A stretch of DNA of 52,115 nt from Deltaproteobacteria bacterium (lineage in GTDB: Bacteria > Myxococcota_A > Polyangia > JAAYKL01). Location: the NCBI GenBank assembly GCA_016935665.1, contig JAFGQN010000052.1, positions 1 to 52,115 on the forward strand, given 5' to 3'. Below, one piece after another: positions 44,356-52,115 of this stretch. Within the stretch, counting starts at the first letter, position 1. Every line of letters begins with the position of its first letter. The translations under genes and the position numbers were made by a program. The notes beneath the pieces were generated by a model that saw only the letters and a list, made by a program, of their open reading frames with translations, ran no database searches and had not been told where the DNA came from.

Positions 44356-44482
44356 GTGCACCTCCTTTTAAAACAAAGTCACCGTTTACTGTTCAATCCA
44401 GTACCAACAGGCGACTATTTGAAAAGTTCCCTTAAAAACCAATTCGTTGGGAAATGCAGAGCAGCAGGACAGACCGGACGAA

Positions 44483-45295
44483 TTATGGACAAAACACGAT
44501 TTCGTAGTCTTCACCGGCGCAGGCGGCCATGGAATCCGCATCGTCGCCCGACCATGAGTAGGCGTCGGCGCATCCCTCTTCAAAGTACTGTGCGACAGGG
44601 CTATTGGGATTGTCCCGATCGGGACTCACACAGGACACCAACCGACCATCCATTAAAAACCGTCCTTCGGCTGGACAATTGGTCAGCAGTTCCTGTTTAC
44701 ATGCGAGCACTTTGCAGTCGGGCATCTCCAAAGGCACAATGGCCATGGGGAGATTATGGGCGTCCACGTGACTGATGTTGTACCAGTCAAAGTCGTAAAA
44801 ATCCGTGTTCAGTGTCATTTCCGCCAGGGTGTGATGTTCACCGCCCGGGTCCGGTCCAATATATCCCCAGTATCGTTTCGATGAAATCGTCTCAACGTCC
44901 GAACCCAAATCGCGACATACCGATTGACCCGCTGCCAATTCACCACTCTCAATATCGCTGCCTTTGAAGTTCAGCGTGTCACTGCATTTGTTTATAAACA
45001 CAAGTGTTGTTTTGCTGTCGCCCGTCTTCGCACACTGCGCAGCTGTCGGTTCATCGGTAGAGTCCTGACCTGTGGCAGAATCATTTGCCGTGCCAGTGTC
45101 AATGCCCGTATCAGGTGTGGAACCCGTGTCAGTGGGTGCACTGTCACTCACTGTGTCAACCGCCTGCACCGTGTCATCTTCATTCGTGTCATTTACATTC
45201 GAGGTGCTGCTGTCTGAACAACCGACATAACTGCCCCACATCAGGACCAACACCCAAAACGAATCTTTACCGGACTGTATCAATCGCTTCTGCAT
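44483..45295 (-). CDS. Thaumatin-like lipoprotein
   Basis: 270 residues. The signal peptide ends in SYVGC, followed by a Thr/Asp/Ser linker of about 60 residues. The mature domain fits the thaumatin family: TLVFINKCSDTLNFKG at its start, YWGYIGPDPGG, DFDWYNISHVDAHNLPM, CPAEGRF-like Cys pairs, and the ending CADAYSWSGDD and YEIVFCP. Plant and fungal members bind or cut beta-1,3-glucan. The gene starts 12 bases after the GH128 gene, with AAGGGG seven to eight bases before its ATG, so both surface proteins are made together. Confidence 0.88.
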   Translation of the reverse strand: MQKRLIQSGKDSFWVLVLMWGSYVGCSDSSTSNVNDTNEDDTVQAVDTVSDSAPTDTGSTPDTGIDTGTANDSATGQDSTDEPTAAQCAKTGDSKTTLVFINKCSDTLNFKGSDIESGELAAGQSVCRDLGSDVETISSKRYWGYIGPDPGGEHHTLAEMTLNTDFYDFDWYNISHVDAHNLPMAIVPLEMPDCKVLACKQELLTNCPAEGRFLMDGRLVSCVSPDRDNPNSPVAQYFEEGCADAYSWSGDDADSMAACAGEDYEIVFCP

Positions 45296-45307
45296 ATCGT
45301 TATCCCC

Positions 45308-46333
45308 TTACTCGCAATCCGACCACGGCGCATTCACATAGGCCTCGCCCAGCGCTGTTAATGCGCCGTCACTGCCCAGCAAATCCACGTTCACCATATT
45401 ATCTGCCCGACCGGCAAACCATGCGTAGCGTTCGATACGCGGTTCACTCTCAAGATACGCCACCGCATCTTCCAAAAAGGCGCGCTGCTCCGCCTGGGAT
45501 GGATTTTCCGAGCAGGCAAATTCGGTCAGCCACAACGGTTTGTCAAAGGCACTTTTATACATCTCCACGTGATTAATGAGCCACTGGGCCCGATTGTTCT
45601 TCAAACCGTCGCTGTTTTCGTCGCATCCCACGTAAATATGAATGGCAATGGCATCCACACGACATCCGTCGCAGGCCTTAAAAAAATCATTGAGATATTG
45701 AACAGGGCCATCGCTGTGACAGCCGCCGCCGCAAAAATTGACCGCCGGAGAAACCAGTTTCAAACCTTTGGCATCGGCCACCGCTTCCAGTTCGGGCCAC
45801 ATGGTCGCTGCCTGTGTGGCTGACAAATTGGCCTGAGAAAAAAAGTTGGGCTCGTTGAATCCCAACATCACCTGTGCGGCGTCGGGAATCCCGCCCTGCA
45901 CATCGCCAATGCTGTAATTGTCTCCCCAGCGCATGGGAACAAACTCAACATTGTAGGTAGACCATTGACTGCCCAGTTCGCTGTCCGGCGCAAAATACCA
46001 GTTGTACCACCAGCTGACTCCGTCGGCCAGCGCCGCCATATCCGCAGGAGAATGATGGCCATACGCCACGCCCCGTTTGCACGATTTGGTCTGTACACTT
46101 ATCGCTGTGGCCGTGTCTGAATCCGTTCCGTTGTCGCTTTCATTGATCCCGGTCGCACTGTCACCAGACAGCGTATCCGCCAGGGTCGCGCTATCCCCTT
46201 GCGAATCGCCGATATCCGCCGACTCGGTATCGCTCACGCTCCCACTGTCAGCATCGTCTCCACATCCTGCCCCGCCCAACATCACAAACAGGCTCGCAAC
46301 AACAGTCATCCACTTTAACTTGAACATGAACAC
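45308..46333 (-). CDS. GH128 endo-beta-1,3-glucanase-like lipoprotein
   Basis: 341 residues. Lipobox GGAGC (Cys24), a Ser/Asp/Thr linker to about residue 83, then a TIM-barrel glycoside hydrolase of family 128: KRGVAYG, VSWWYNWYF, VEFVPMRWG, LGFNEPNFFSQANLS and WLTEFAC. Glu161 (in FNEPN) and Glu271 (in LTEFAC) stand where the acid/base and nucleophile lie. The family cuts beta-1,3-glucans such as laminarin and curdlan. AAGGAG is six to seven bases before the ATG. It is first of a two-gene operon with the thaumatin-like gene. Confidence 0.92.
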   Translation of the reverse strand: MFMFKLKWMTVVASLFVMLGGAGCGDDADSGSVSDTESADIGDSQGDSATLADTLSGDSATGINESDNGTDSDTATAISVQTKSCKRGVAYGHHSPADMAALADGVSWWYNWYFAPDSELGSQWSTYNVEFVPMRWGDNYSIGDVQGGIPDAAQVMLGFNEPNFFSQANLSATQAATMWPELEAVADAKGLKLVSPAVNFCGGGCHSDGPVQYLNDFFKACDGCRVDAIAIHIYVGCDENSDGLKNNRAQWLINHVEMYKSAFDKPLWLTEFACSENPSQAEQRAFLEDAVAYLESEPRIERYAWFAGRADNMVNVDLLGSDGALTALGEAYVNAPWSDCE

Positions 46334-46411
46334 TCCTTTAAAACAGCAGGGGAAATCTGATTTCTCTCACAGAAATTTTAAACCATGAAATGGACAAAAG
46401 ACAATCAGTTG

Positions 46412-46432
46412 GGTGATCATTCAATGATCACC
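46412..46432. promoter_or_regulatory. Perfect 10+1+10 palindrome at DUF2271 gene end
   Basis: GGTGATCATT and AATGATCACC flank a single C. It overlaps the stop codon of the DUF2271 gene (46430-46428) and lies about 80 bases upstream of the GH128 start on the same strand. There is no T run after it. It could be an operator for the GH128-thaumatin operon or a transcript-end hairpin. Confidence 0.5.
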
Positions 46433-47039
46433 TGGGCGACCAGTCCAGGGTCACATCACTGAAGCTGGGCGTATCGCCCGGGCTGGCCAGGTCATTTGAA
46501 ACACCCTTATTAAATTCAAAGCAACTGTAATTTCCCGTGGCGTTTTTGTCAGTGAGTTCCATGCACACGCTGTAGGCGCCATCCGGCAAATTTCCGTTGT
46601 CAAAGCGTGTGGCGTCCCATGTCGCTGTCCGTGTATCGTGACTGGAAAGCGTGGCGCCGGATACGGCATCGGTGGTATCGTATCGTGCTCCGGCATCACT
46701 TGTGGCATCATCCCAGTGGGACAAATATCCCCGATACGCCGGATTGGACGTATATGCCATCAGCGTCCTGATAAAATCACCCTGTGCATTTTCCACCCAG
46801 ATGGCCAGCAAATGACGCGGCGCATATTGACCGCCTGTGGAAGAGGTTGTGACTGTAACAACCAACTCTCCGGTTGTGCCAGTGCCTGCTGCGGTATCGC
46901 TGTCGGAATCCGATTCGCCGGATGTATCCCCTCCGCCGGACTCATCGCCGTCGTCTTCACCGCAACCCGCCATCCACAACAGGAACAAAAGAAGGGTTAG
47001 CAACCAAAAATGCATATTTGAAGAGAGGCGATTGTTCAT
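46428..47039 (-). CDS. DUF2271 lipoprotein
   Basis: 203 residues. Lipobox WMAGC, an Asp/Gly/Ser linker, then a DUF2271 domain: GQYAPRHLLAIWVENAQGDFIRTLMAY, SHWDDATSD, TGATL-like SGATLSSHDTRTATWDAT and LPDGAYSVCMELTD. The family is exported and often found near flavin-transfer or iron-uptake genes, but none is here. The start at 47039 has AAGGA nine bases upstream. It is on the same strand as and 94 bases upstream of the GH128 gene. Confidence 0.85.
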   Translation of the reverse strand: MNNRLSSNMHFWLLTLLLFLLWMAGCGEDDGDESGGGDTSGESDSDSDTAAGTGTTGELVVTVTTSSTGGQYAPRHLLAIWVENAQGDFIRTLMAYTSNPAYRGYLSHWDDATSDAGARYDTTDAVSGATLSSHDTRTATWDATRFDNGNLPDGAYSVCMELTDKNATGNYSCFEFNKGVSNDLASPGDTPSFSDVTLDWSPR

Positions 47040-47706
47040 TGATATACGTCCTTCCGTTTTCGCCATATCCAGCGGAGCCAATCACTACACAACAGTATTG
47101 AACAAAAACCAGAATGGGCAAAAAAGCGTTGCACAAAATCACATTCATGGCCCGTCCATAGCATCGGAGCACCATGCACTTACAACATCATCCGAATTAA
47201 CAAACCGGAAAATTAGACGATATACGTCACCGGGATTCGGACAGGAACTTACATATTCGAGCACTGTCCCCTTGACCCTTTGATTCATTCCCGGATAAAA
47301 AATGGTTCCAGATTCTTTATTGTTACCCAACTGTCTGTCGTTCTATTGTGCAAACGGTATATACGGCCGCCCGGCGACCATGGTGTGTGATGACCGCCTG
47401 TATGTGTAGCAGACGCAAAGCGACCCTTTATTGGCAGCATGAACCCGTTTACCATGCAACAGGTAGAAACCATAGCGTGATCAAAGGGCGTTGAAACCGA
47501 ACCCTGCAACGAAGGCGGGCTGAATGTGCCTCACATCCACCATGGCGATTTCATTGACGAAAACGCACTTTTCAATTTCGACCGATGGCCGTTTACAAGC
47601 GGCTGACAACAGTCTCAATCGTTGCCCGGGCAACCGAAGGCAATGGTACAGGTCAAAGTGCCTCCCCGCAAAATGCGGTGAGTTTATTCTTGTGAGATGT
47701 GGCCAT
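47040..47706. other. Gene-poor stretch, possible decayed coding
   Basis: No intact gene is supported. On the minus strand, three short frames in different phases (ending at 47481, 47285 and 47145) each contain stretches that look protein-like, such as VEIEKCVFVNEIAMVD, then TPWSPGGRIYRLHNRTTDSW and VYRLIFRFVNSDDVV. They could be one gene broken by frameshifts, but no family is recognised and chance is possible. Confidence 0.35.
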
Positions 47707-48177
47707 CTATGGCTTTTGTCCGTTGTCCGAAGACGCTTTCTCCGCTTCCATTTGCAGCACTCCCAGACTGGTGCAGCCACTGGCGTCGCCGGCATCGCAG
47801 GCTTTGGCTAAAAAGACGGGGGCTTTTTCATAATCCACGGGTCCCCCCATTCCCTGAAGGTACAGCAGACCCACATTAAAGCAGCCATCGGCGTCATTCC
47901 CATCGCATGCTTTGGCCAGATATTCCCGTGCCTTTGCCGAATTGGCGACGACTCCTTTGCCCTGTATGTGCATCGGCCCCAGGTTGCTGCATCCCGCGGA
48001 GTGCCCCTTTTCGCAGGCGGTTTTAAACAGCCCATTGGCTTTGTCAAAATCGGGTGTTACCCCATTGCCCTGCGCATACAGTATCCGCAAATGCACACAC
48101 CCGTCCATGCTCCCGCTGTTACACGCCTTCGAAAACGATTCCGGCGCCTCCGATTTTTTGGCATTGGTGCCCGACAC
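47707..48177 (-). CDS. Sel1-like repeat protein, N-terminus uncertain
   Basis: 156 residues from a GTG at 48177. Four cysteine-bearing Sel1/Hcp-type units are clear: SFSKACNSGSMDGCVHLRILY, LFKTACEKGHSAGCSNLG, YLAKACDGNDADGCFNVGLLY and FLAKACDAGDASGCTSLGVL, each a helix pair locked by a disulfide. Family members are periplasmic and need an export signal, which is missing. The frame stays open back to 48231 with two more cysteines but has no other start, so the 5' end seems lost. It may be a gene remnant. Confidence 0.6.
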   Translation of the reverse strand: MSGTNAKKSEAPESFSKACNSGSMDGCVHLRILYAQGNGVTPDFDKANGLFKTACEKGHSAGCSNLGPMHIQGKGVVANSAKAREYLAKACDGNDADGCFNVGLLYLQGMGGPVDYEKAPVFLAKACDAGDASGCTSLGVLQMEAEKASSDNGQKP

Positions 48178-48502
48178 TATCTGGTCGATATTCTGATCGC
48201 ACGCATCTGCGTTTTTGGCGGGCGAGGCGCATTATTTAAAAATACCGTTATTGACTTATGACAGAAGACAGACCGGGGACAACGCGTCAAAGCGCCCTCC
48301 CGCTTGAAATCCGCTGGATAAAATCAAACAAATGGCAATAATGACATCGAACAAACGTATCGCACGGTTGCCAACGGACTGGAAATACCCACAACGGTTG
48401 TGGCAACCGCGCGAGTGCGAAAATAGATTACATGTGCCACCTGAAGATGGCAGTTGCCAGGGTGATGTGAACACTGGGCGCAGCAATAAGTGAACGAACA
48501 CG
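48178..48502. other. Divergent intergenic region, no gene supported
   Basis: Between the Sel1 gene (minus) and the EamA gene (plus). A minus-strand frame across 48256-48729 is mostly antisense to the transporter and has no family features. No signal peptide that could complete the Sel1 protein was found in any frame. Confidence 0.4.
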
Positions 48503-49435
48503 ATGACCAAACCATCCATAATATCGCATTCGGTGTTTCTGGCTCTCATTTCGTGTTTTCTGTGGTCAACGGCATTTGCGGGAATCAAAATCGGTTTGGC
48601 GTACACCACGCCGCTGCAATTTGCCGGAATTCGTTTTATTATTTCGGGAATTATCATATTTCCATTCATCAGAAACAAAACCAAAGCGTTTGACCAGATA
48701 AAACAACATCTGCCATTTGTGTTGCTCATCAGTCTGTTGCAGACATCGGTGCTGTATGCGTTTTTTTACCAGGGCATTGCCCGCACCCCCGCCGCTATCT
48801 CTGCTGTGGTTGTGGGTGCAGGACCGCTTTTCATCGCATTGATGGCCCATTTTATCACCGGCAAAGACCCGCTGACGCTGCGAAAGGCGGTGGCGCTGCT
48901 CATTGGTTTTTTGGGCATCGTTCTTTTGGCGCTGATGAAGGATACGGCCGAAAAAGAGGGGAACACCATCGCCATTGGAATTGGTTTTCTCATTGTGGCC
49001 AATGTGTCGGGGGGATTGGGCAATATTCTGGTGTCCCGGAATCGACGGGGCATGTCGCCAATTGCGTTGAGCGCCACGCAGTTGTTTACAGGCGGCGTGA
49101 CACTGCTTTTGATCTCGGTTTTGGTGGAGGGCGCCTCTTTTAACGCCAAACCGCTGCCGTATTACCTGGCGCTTGGCTGGCTCAGCTTTCTTTCGGCCGC
49201 CGCGTTCACCATCTGGTTTGTGGTTCTTGGACGACCCGAGGTTAAAGTGTCTGAGATAAATGTGTGGAAGTTTGTCATTCCCGTATTGGGCGCCCTGATC
49301 AGCTGGCTGCTGATTCCGGAGGAATCCCCGAATTTTTGGACGTTTCTGGCGATGTTCCTGATTGCCCTCGCCATTATTCTGATGTACGGCCACCGCTGGT
49401 TTAAAGCCCGTCAAAAAACCGATTCATCTGCGTGA
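48503..49435 (+). CDS. EamA/DMT-family transporter
   Basis: 310-residue inner-membrane protein with ten hydrophobic segments in two EamA halves. Family marks are LISCFLWSTAFAGIKIGLAYTTPLQFAGIRF in the first helices, ARTPAAISAVVVGAGPLFIAL, and LGALISWLLIPEE in the second half. Such proteins export or exchange small metabolites; the substrate cannot be told. Its C-terminus is basic. No strong ribosome site precedes the ATG. It is 70 bases upstream of the AICAR transformylase gene. Confidence 0.9.
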   Translation: MTKPSIISHSVFLALISCFLWSTAFAGIKIGLAYTTPLQFAGIRFIISGIIIFPFIRNKTKAFDQIKQHLPFVLLISLLQTSVLYAFFYQGIARTPAAISAVVVGAGPLFIALMAHFITGKDPLTLRKAVALLIGFLGIVLLALMKDTAEKEGNTIAIGIGFLIVANVSGGLGNILVSRNRRGMSPIALSATQLFTGGVTLLLISVLVEGASFNAKPLPYYLALGWLSFLSAAAFTIWFVVLGRPEVKVSEINVWKFVIPVLGALISWLLIPEESPNFWTFLAMFLIALAIILMYGHRWFKARQKTDSSA

Positions 49436-49505
49436 AATTATGATATGGTGCGCCCCGGTAACTGATAATTGAATCCAATCGAAGCCCTGCAACAAGGAGC
49501 GGCAC

Positions 49506-50795
49506 ATGGCAAATTTAAAAAAGGCATACAAAACAATTGTCGACGATAATTTTCCCAGTGAAATGACCATCACGCTTGGGGACCAGAAACTGGTCTATCG
49601 CAAACGCACCTGGCAGATTGAGGAAGATGGCGATGTGGTGGACAGGGGGCTGCGCTATGGCGAAAATCCAGGCCAGGAATCGGCATTGTACGAACTGGTG
49701 AATGGAAATCTGCTGCTGGGCGATTGCCAGTTTATCGCACCGGGAAAAGGGCTGGTGTCTGCGCTGGACGAAGAGATGATGCTGCAGTTTGGCAAGCATC
49801 CCGGCAAAATCAATCTGACCGACATTGATGCAGCGCTGAACATCATCAAATACCTGATGGACGAACCGGCCGCCGCCGTGATGAAGCACAATAACCCCTC
49901 CGGCGCAGCCAAAGGCGCCAATACGGCAGACGCCATCGAAAAAGCGTTTATGACCGATCGTCTGGCGGCCATGGGCGGATGCGTGGCGGTGAATCGCCCC
50001 ATCGATAAAGCCGCGGCGGAATTTGTCGCGGCCAACTATGTAGAAGTTGTGGTGGCGCCATCCTACGAGGAAGGCGCCATCGATATTTTGAAAGACCGCA
50101 AAAATCTGCGCATCGTGCAGATTCCACGGATGGATGCGCTGGCCGATTACCGGGCAGCGCGATTTTTGGATTTCAAGTCGCTGATAGACGGCGGCATTAT
50201 TGTTCAAAGCTCCATGGTGAGCAAAATTATTTCACCCTCGGATTTTATAGCGGCGGAAGTCAAATCCAAAAAGGCCGATCCGGTGGTATGCGAGCGAACC
50301 CCCACCGATGCCGAATACGCGGATTTGATTTTTGGATGGAATGTGGAGCTGGGAGTCACCTCCAATTCAGTGCTGTTTGTAAAAGACGGCGTGACCGTCG
50401 CCATTGGCACCGGTGAGCAGGACAGAGTGGGATGCGCCGAAATCGCGGTCCACAAAGCGTACACCAAGTATGCGGACCGCCTGTGTTTCGAAAAATACGG
50501 TATGCCGTACAATGAATACAAACTCGAGGTCGAAAAGGGCGCAAAGAGCGCGACGGATTTGGAAGCCATTGACGCCGAAACAAAGGCGGCCAAAGGTGGT
50601 CTCATCGGTTCACGGATGATCTCAGATGGATTTTTCCCGTTCCGCGATGGTGTGGATGTGGGTATTCGACAGGGAATTACGGCAGTGGCACAGCCCGGCG
50701 GTTCCATGCGCGATAAAGAAGTGATTGAGGCCTGCAACGAAGCGGACCCCAAAGTGGCCATGGTATTTACCGGTCAAAGAGCTTTTAAACACTAA
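49506..50795 (+). CDS. Stand-alone AICAR transformylase (PurH C-domain type)
   Basis: 429-residue cytoplasmic enzyme expected to formylate AICAR to FAICAR in purine synthesis. The PurH transformylase core is clear: LRYGENPGQESALY, VMKHNNPSGAAKG with the catalytic Lys-His pair, DGFFPFRDGVDVGIRQGITAVAQPGGSMRD and VFTGQRAFKH at the end. The N-terminal MGS-like IMP cyclohydrolase domain of normal PurH is absent; instead about 45 unrelated residues precede the core. The His of the usual RYGENPHQ is Gly here. The cyclohydrolase must be encoded elsewhere. AAGGAG lies eight bases before the ATG. Confidence 0.9.
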   Translation: MANLKKAYKTIVDDNFPSEMTITLGDQKLVYRKRTWQIEEDGDVVDRGLRYGENPGQESALYELVNGNLLLGDCQFIAPGKGLVSALDEEMMLQFGKHPGKINLTDIDAALNIIKYLMDEPAAAVMKHNNPSGAAKGANTADAIEKAFMTDRLAAMGGCVAVNRPIDKAAAEFVAANYVEVVVAPSYEEGAIDILKDRKNLRIVQIPRMDALADYRAARFLDFKSLIDGGIIVQSSMVSKIISPSDFIAAEVKSKKADPVVCERTPTDAEYADLIFGWNVELGVTSNSVLFVKDGVTVAIGTGEQDRVGCAEIAVHKAYTKYADRLCFEKYGMPYNEYKLEVEKGAKSATDLEAIDAETKAAKGGLIGSRMISDGFFPFRDGVDVGIRQGITAVAQPGGSMRDKEVIEACNEADPKVAMVFTGQRAFKH

Positions 50796-50796
50796 G

Positions 50797-51489
50797 ATGG
50801 TTGAAATCATTAAATCGAAAATACTGAGCGATGCCGGAGTGGTTCATGGATTTACCGAAGGCATTGATTTTTCATCGGAAGAAGGCTTTGACGCGTTGCA
50901 GCGTACACTGGATACCAGTGTTCCCATGTTCAAGGTAATGCAGGTGCATGGAAACACCGTATGCCTCACATCGGAGATGTCGCCTTTGCCCTGGTCTGAG
51001 CCCGCGAAAGAGGAAGCCGATGCCCTCATTGGGGATTCGGCGGGGTGTGTTGGGGTGGTTACCGCCGACTGTGCGCCCATACTGCTCTACTGTCAGCAGA
51101 CCGGAATGACCGCCGCCATTCATGCCGGATGGAAGGGATTAAAAAAAGGCATTGTGGGCAGTACGGTAAAAGCCATGTTCCAAAAAGGCGCCACGGCTAC
51201 CAGCATCCTTTGCGCCATTGGTCCATGCATCTGTTTCAATTGTTACGACGTGGGCGAAGATGTGGCCAGTCTGTTTCCCGAATCGTCCGATCCCATTGCC
51301 GGCGCTGAAGGTCACTACCTGCTGGATTTGGCGCAGGCGGTGGAGGTGTCCCTCATTGGCACCGGGCTTTCCACAGCGAGAATCGAACGCATCGATATTT
51401 GCACCAAATGCGGTTCCCACGATTTGTATTCGTATCGAAAAAGCGGCGGGGATTGCGGGCGGCAATACGCCTTTATTTGCCGCGATTAA
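50797..51489 (+). CDS. pgeF: YfiH/PgeF-family (laccase-domain) protein
   Basis: 230 residues of the CNF1/YfiH fold, related to human LACC1 and to a peptidoglycan-editing factor. The metal site residues are present: His in KVMQVHGN, Cys in TADCAPILLY and His in HAGWKG. The conserved IGPCICFNCYDVG and ICTKCGSHDLYSYRKSGGDCGRQ follow. Family members hydrolyse or phosphorolyse nucleosides and trim wrong L-Ser in peptidoglycan. It starts one base after the AICAR transformylase stop and precedes the Gre factor by seven bases, forming one operon. Confidence 0.9.
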   Translation: MVEIIKSKILSDAGVVHGFTEGIDFSSEEGFDALQRTLDTSVPMFKVMQVHGNTVCLTSEMSPLPWSEPAKEEADALIGDSAGCVGVVTADCAPILLYCQQTGMTAAIHAGWKGLKKGIVGSTVKAMFQKGATATSILCAIGPCICFNCYDVGEDVASLFPESSDPIAGAEGHYLLDLAQAVEVSLIGTGLSTARIERIDICTKCGSHDLYSYRKSGGDCGRQYAFICRD

Positions 51490-51496
51490 TTTAACC

Positions 51497-52018
51497 ATGG
51501 TTGGCACACGCACCCGCAAACGCAAAGACGAATCCAAAAAAGGCGGCTACATCACAAAGGAGGGGTATCGTCGATTGGAAGAGGAATCCCATTACCTTTG
51601 GAATGTGAAGCGTCCGAAGGTGGCCGATGCCCTGCAGGCCGCGGCCGCCGAAGGGGATCGCAGCGAAAACGCGGAATACATCTATCGTAAACGACAGCTG
51701 GCCGATATTGACAGGCGTTTGCGATTTTTGGGAAATCGACTCGATGCGCTAACCATGGTATCGGGCACGCCACCTGCGGATGGCAAGGTCTATTTTGGTT
51801 GCTGGGTAACGCTGGAAGACGAAGACGGCAATGAAATGCGGTACCGTATTGTGGGCGCCGATGAATGGGATATGGCACGGGGTGAAATCAGTGTGGATTC
51901 GCCTGTGGCCAAAGCGCTGATGGGAAAGAGGCTTGACGACGAGGTTTTTATTCAGCGTCCCAAAGGCGATACATGGGTCACCATCGTGGATGTGTCGGTA
52001 AAACCACAGACGGGATAA
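51497..52018 (+). CDS. greB: Transcript cleavage factor GreA/GreB (GreB-like)
   Basis: 173 residues. It rescues backtracked RNA polymerase by stimulating transcript cleavage. The coiled-coil domain has YITKEGYRRLEEE and KVADALQAAAAEGDRSENAEYIYRKRQL, with the acidic tip residues of GDRSENAEY. The C-terminal FKBP-like domain has VYFGCWVTLEDEDG, YRIVGADEWDMARGEISVDSPVAKALMGKRLDDEVFI. The KRKDESKKGGYIT lead and IYRKRQLADIDRRLRFL favour GreB over GreA. The start is ATG 51497; the frame upstream overlaps pgeF and is not used. Confidence 0.93.
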   Translation: MVGTRTRKRKDESKKGGYITKEGYRRLEEESHYLWNVKRPKVADALQAAAAEGDRSENAEYIYRKRQLADIDRRLRFLGNRLDALTMVSGTPPADGKVYFGCWVTLEDEDGNEMRYRIVGADEWDMARGEISVDSPVAKALMGKRLDDEVFIQRPKGDTWVTIVDVSVKPQTG

Positions 52019-52022
52019 ATGG

Positions 52023-52115
52023 TCACTCCGCCTCGACACACTGCGCCGGCTCGTTTTGGGGCTGAGCGCATATCGCAGCGACTTTGGGCGTCCTGCAGGC
52101 AGTGATCGTTTTCCA
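52023..52115 (-). CDS. Possible 3' end of an exported Cys-containing protein
   Basis: From the window edge a minus-strand frame reads WKTITACRTPKVAAICAQP and ends in QCVEAE at a TGA (52025-52023). Three cysteines in 30 residues and the soft composition resemble the exported proteins of this region. The partner frame has no start in the window, so this is only a candidate, convergent with greB. Confidence 0.35.
   Translation of the reverse strand, partial: WKTITACRTPKVAAICAQPQNEPAQCVEAE

Overview
The window looks like chromosomal DNA from a Gram-negative delta-proteobacterium in the wide sense, most likely Myxococcota or a neighbouring phylum. This rests on gene content, not on a database search. 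The clues are a PilM-N-O-P-Q type IV pilus operon, many lipoproteins with Asp/Ser/Thr-rich linkers after the lipobox cysteine, HEAT and TPR lipoproteins, a Myxococcus-type PilZ protein, GH128 and thaumatin-like secreted proteins, and a twin-arginine sulfatase-fold enzyme. The high lipoprotein density and frequent use of GTG starts are consistent throughout.

Layout. 1-1451: right end of an integrated element. It has a winged-helix replication-type protein, an excisionase-like HTH protein and a 3' fragment of tRNA-Arg(CCG), which marks the chromosomal junction. 1466-5948: tRNA terminator, a 60-residue ORF, a large membrane protein fused to a spermidine-synthase fold, and pyrE. 6024-15565 (minus strand): a hypothetical membrane-anchored protein, a lipoprotein, then pilQ, pilP, pilO, pilN, pilM and a small HTH regulator. 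A FliA-like sigma factor is divergent at 16111. 16945-20222: Tat-exported sulfatase-fold protein and a MarR regulator. 20560-24752 (plus): ribF, a DUF4912-like gene, trmL and two lipoproteins, tightly coupled. 24742-27951 (minus): two more lipoproteins. 28244-30228 (plus): rsfS, rlmH, a GYF-like small protein and an MBL-fold hydrolase.

30508-36468 holds a GH94 disaccharide phosphorylase, a PilZ protein, an extended ribosomal protein bS21 and a GPH-family sugar symporter. 36937-41352: an acidic exported protein, a DUF4015 protein, uppP and a TlpA thioredoxin. 41709-48231 is an accessory surface-protein region: a CAP-domain lipoprotein with a defensin-like cysteine module, an amidohydrolase broken by one in-frame stop, a thaumatin-like and a GH128 lipoprotein in one operon, a DUF2271 lipoprotein and a Sel1-repeat gene, with sparse coding around the last two. 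48503-52018 returns to housekeeping: an EamA transporter, a stand-alone AICAR transformylase, a YfiH/PgeF protein and a GreA/GreB factor.

Two functional themes emerge. First, a pilus machine with an unusual secretin: PilQ carries about 565 residues of predicted coiled coil between two AMIN domains, and its operon has its own HTH gene and a divergent sigma factor. Second, a possible beta-glucan route: surface GH128 and thaumatin-like proteins cut or bind the glucan, the GPH symporter imports the products, and the cytoplasmic GH94 enzyme phosphorolyses them. The symporter also carries a coiled-coil insertion, in a periplasmic loop, so long coiled-coil insertions in envelope proteins recur in this genome.
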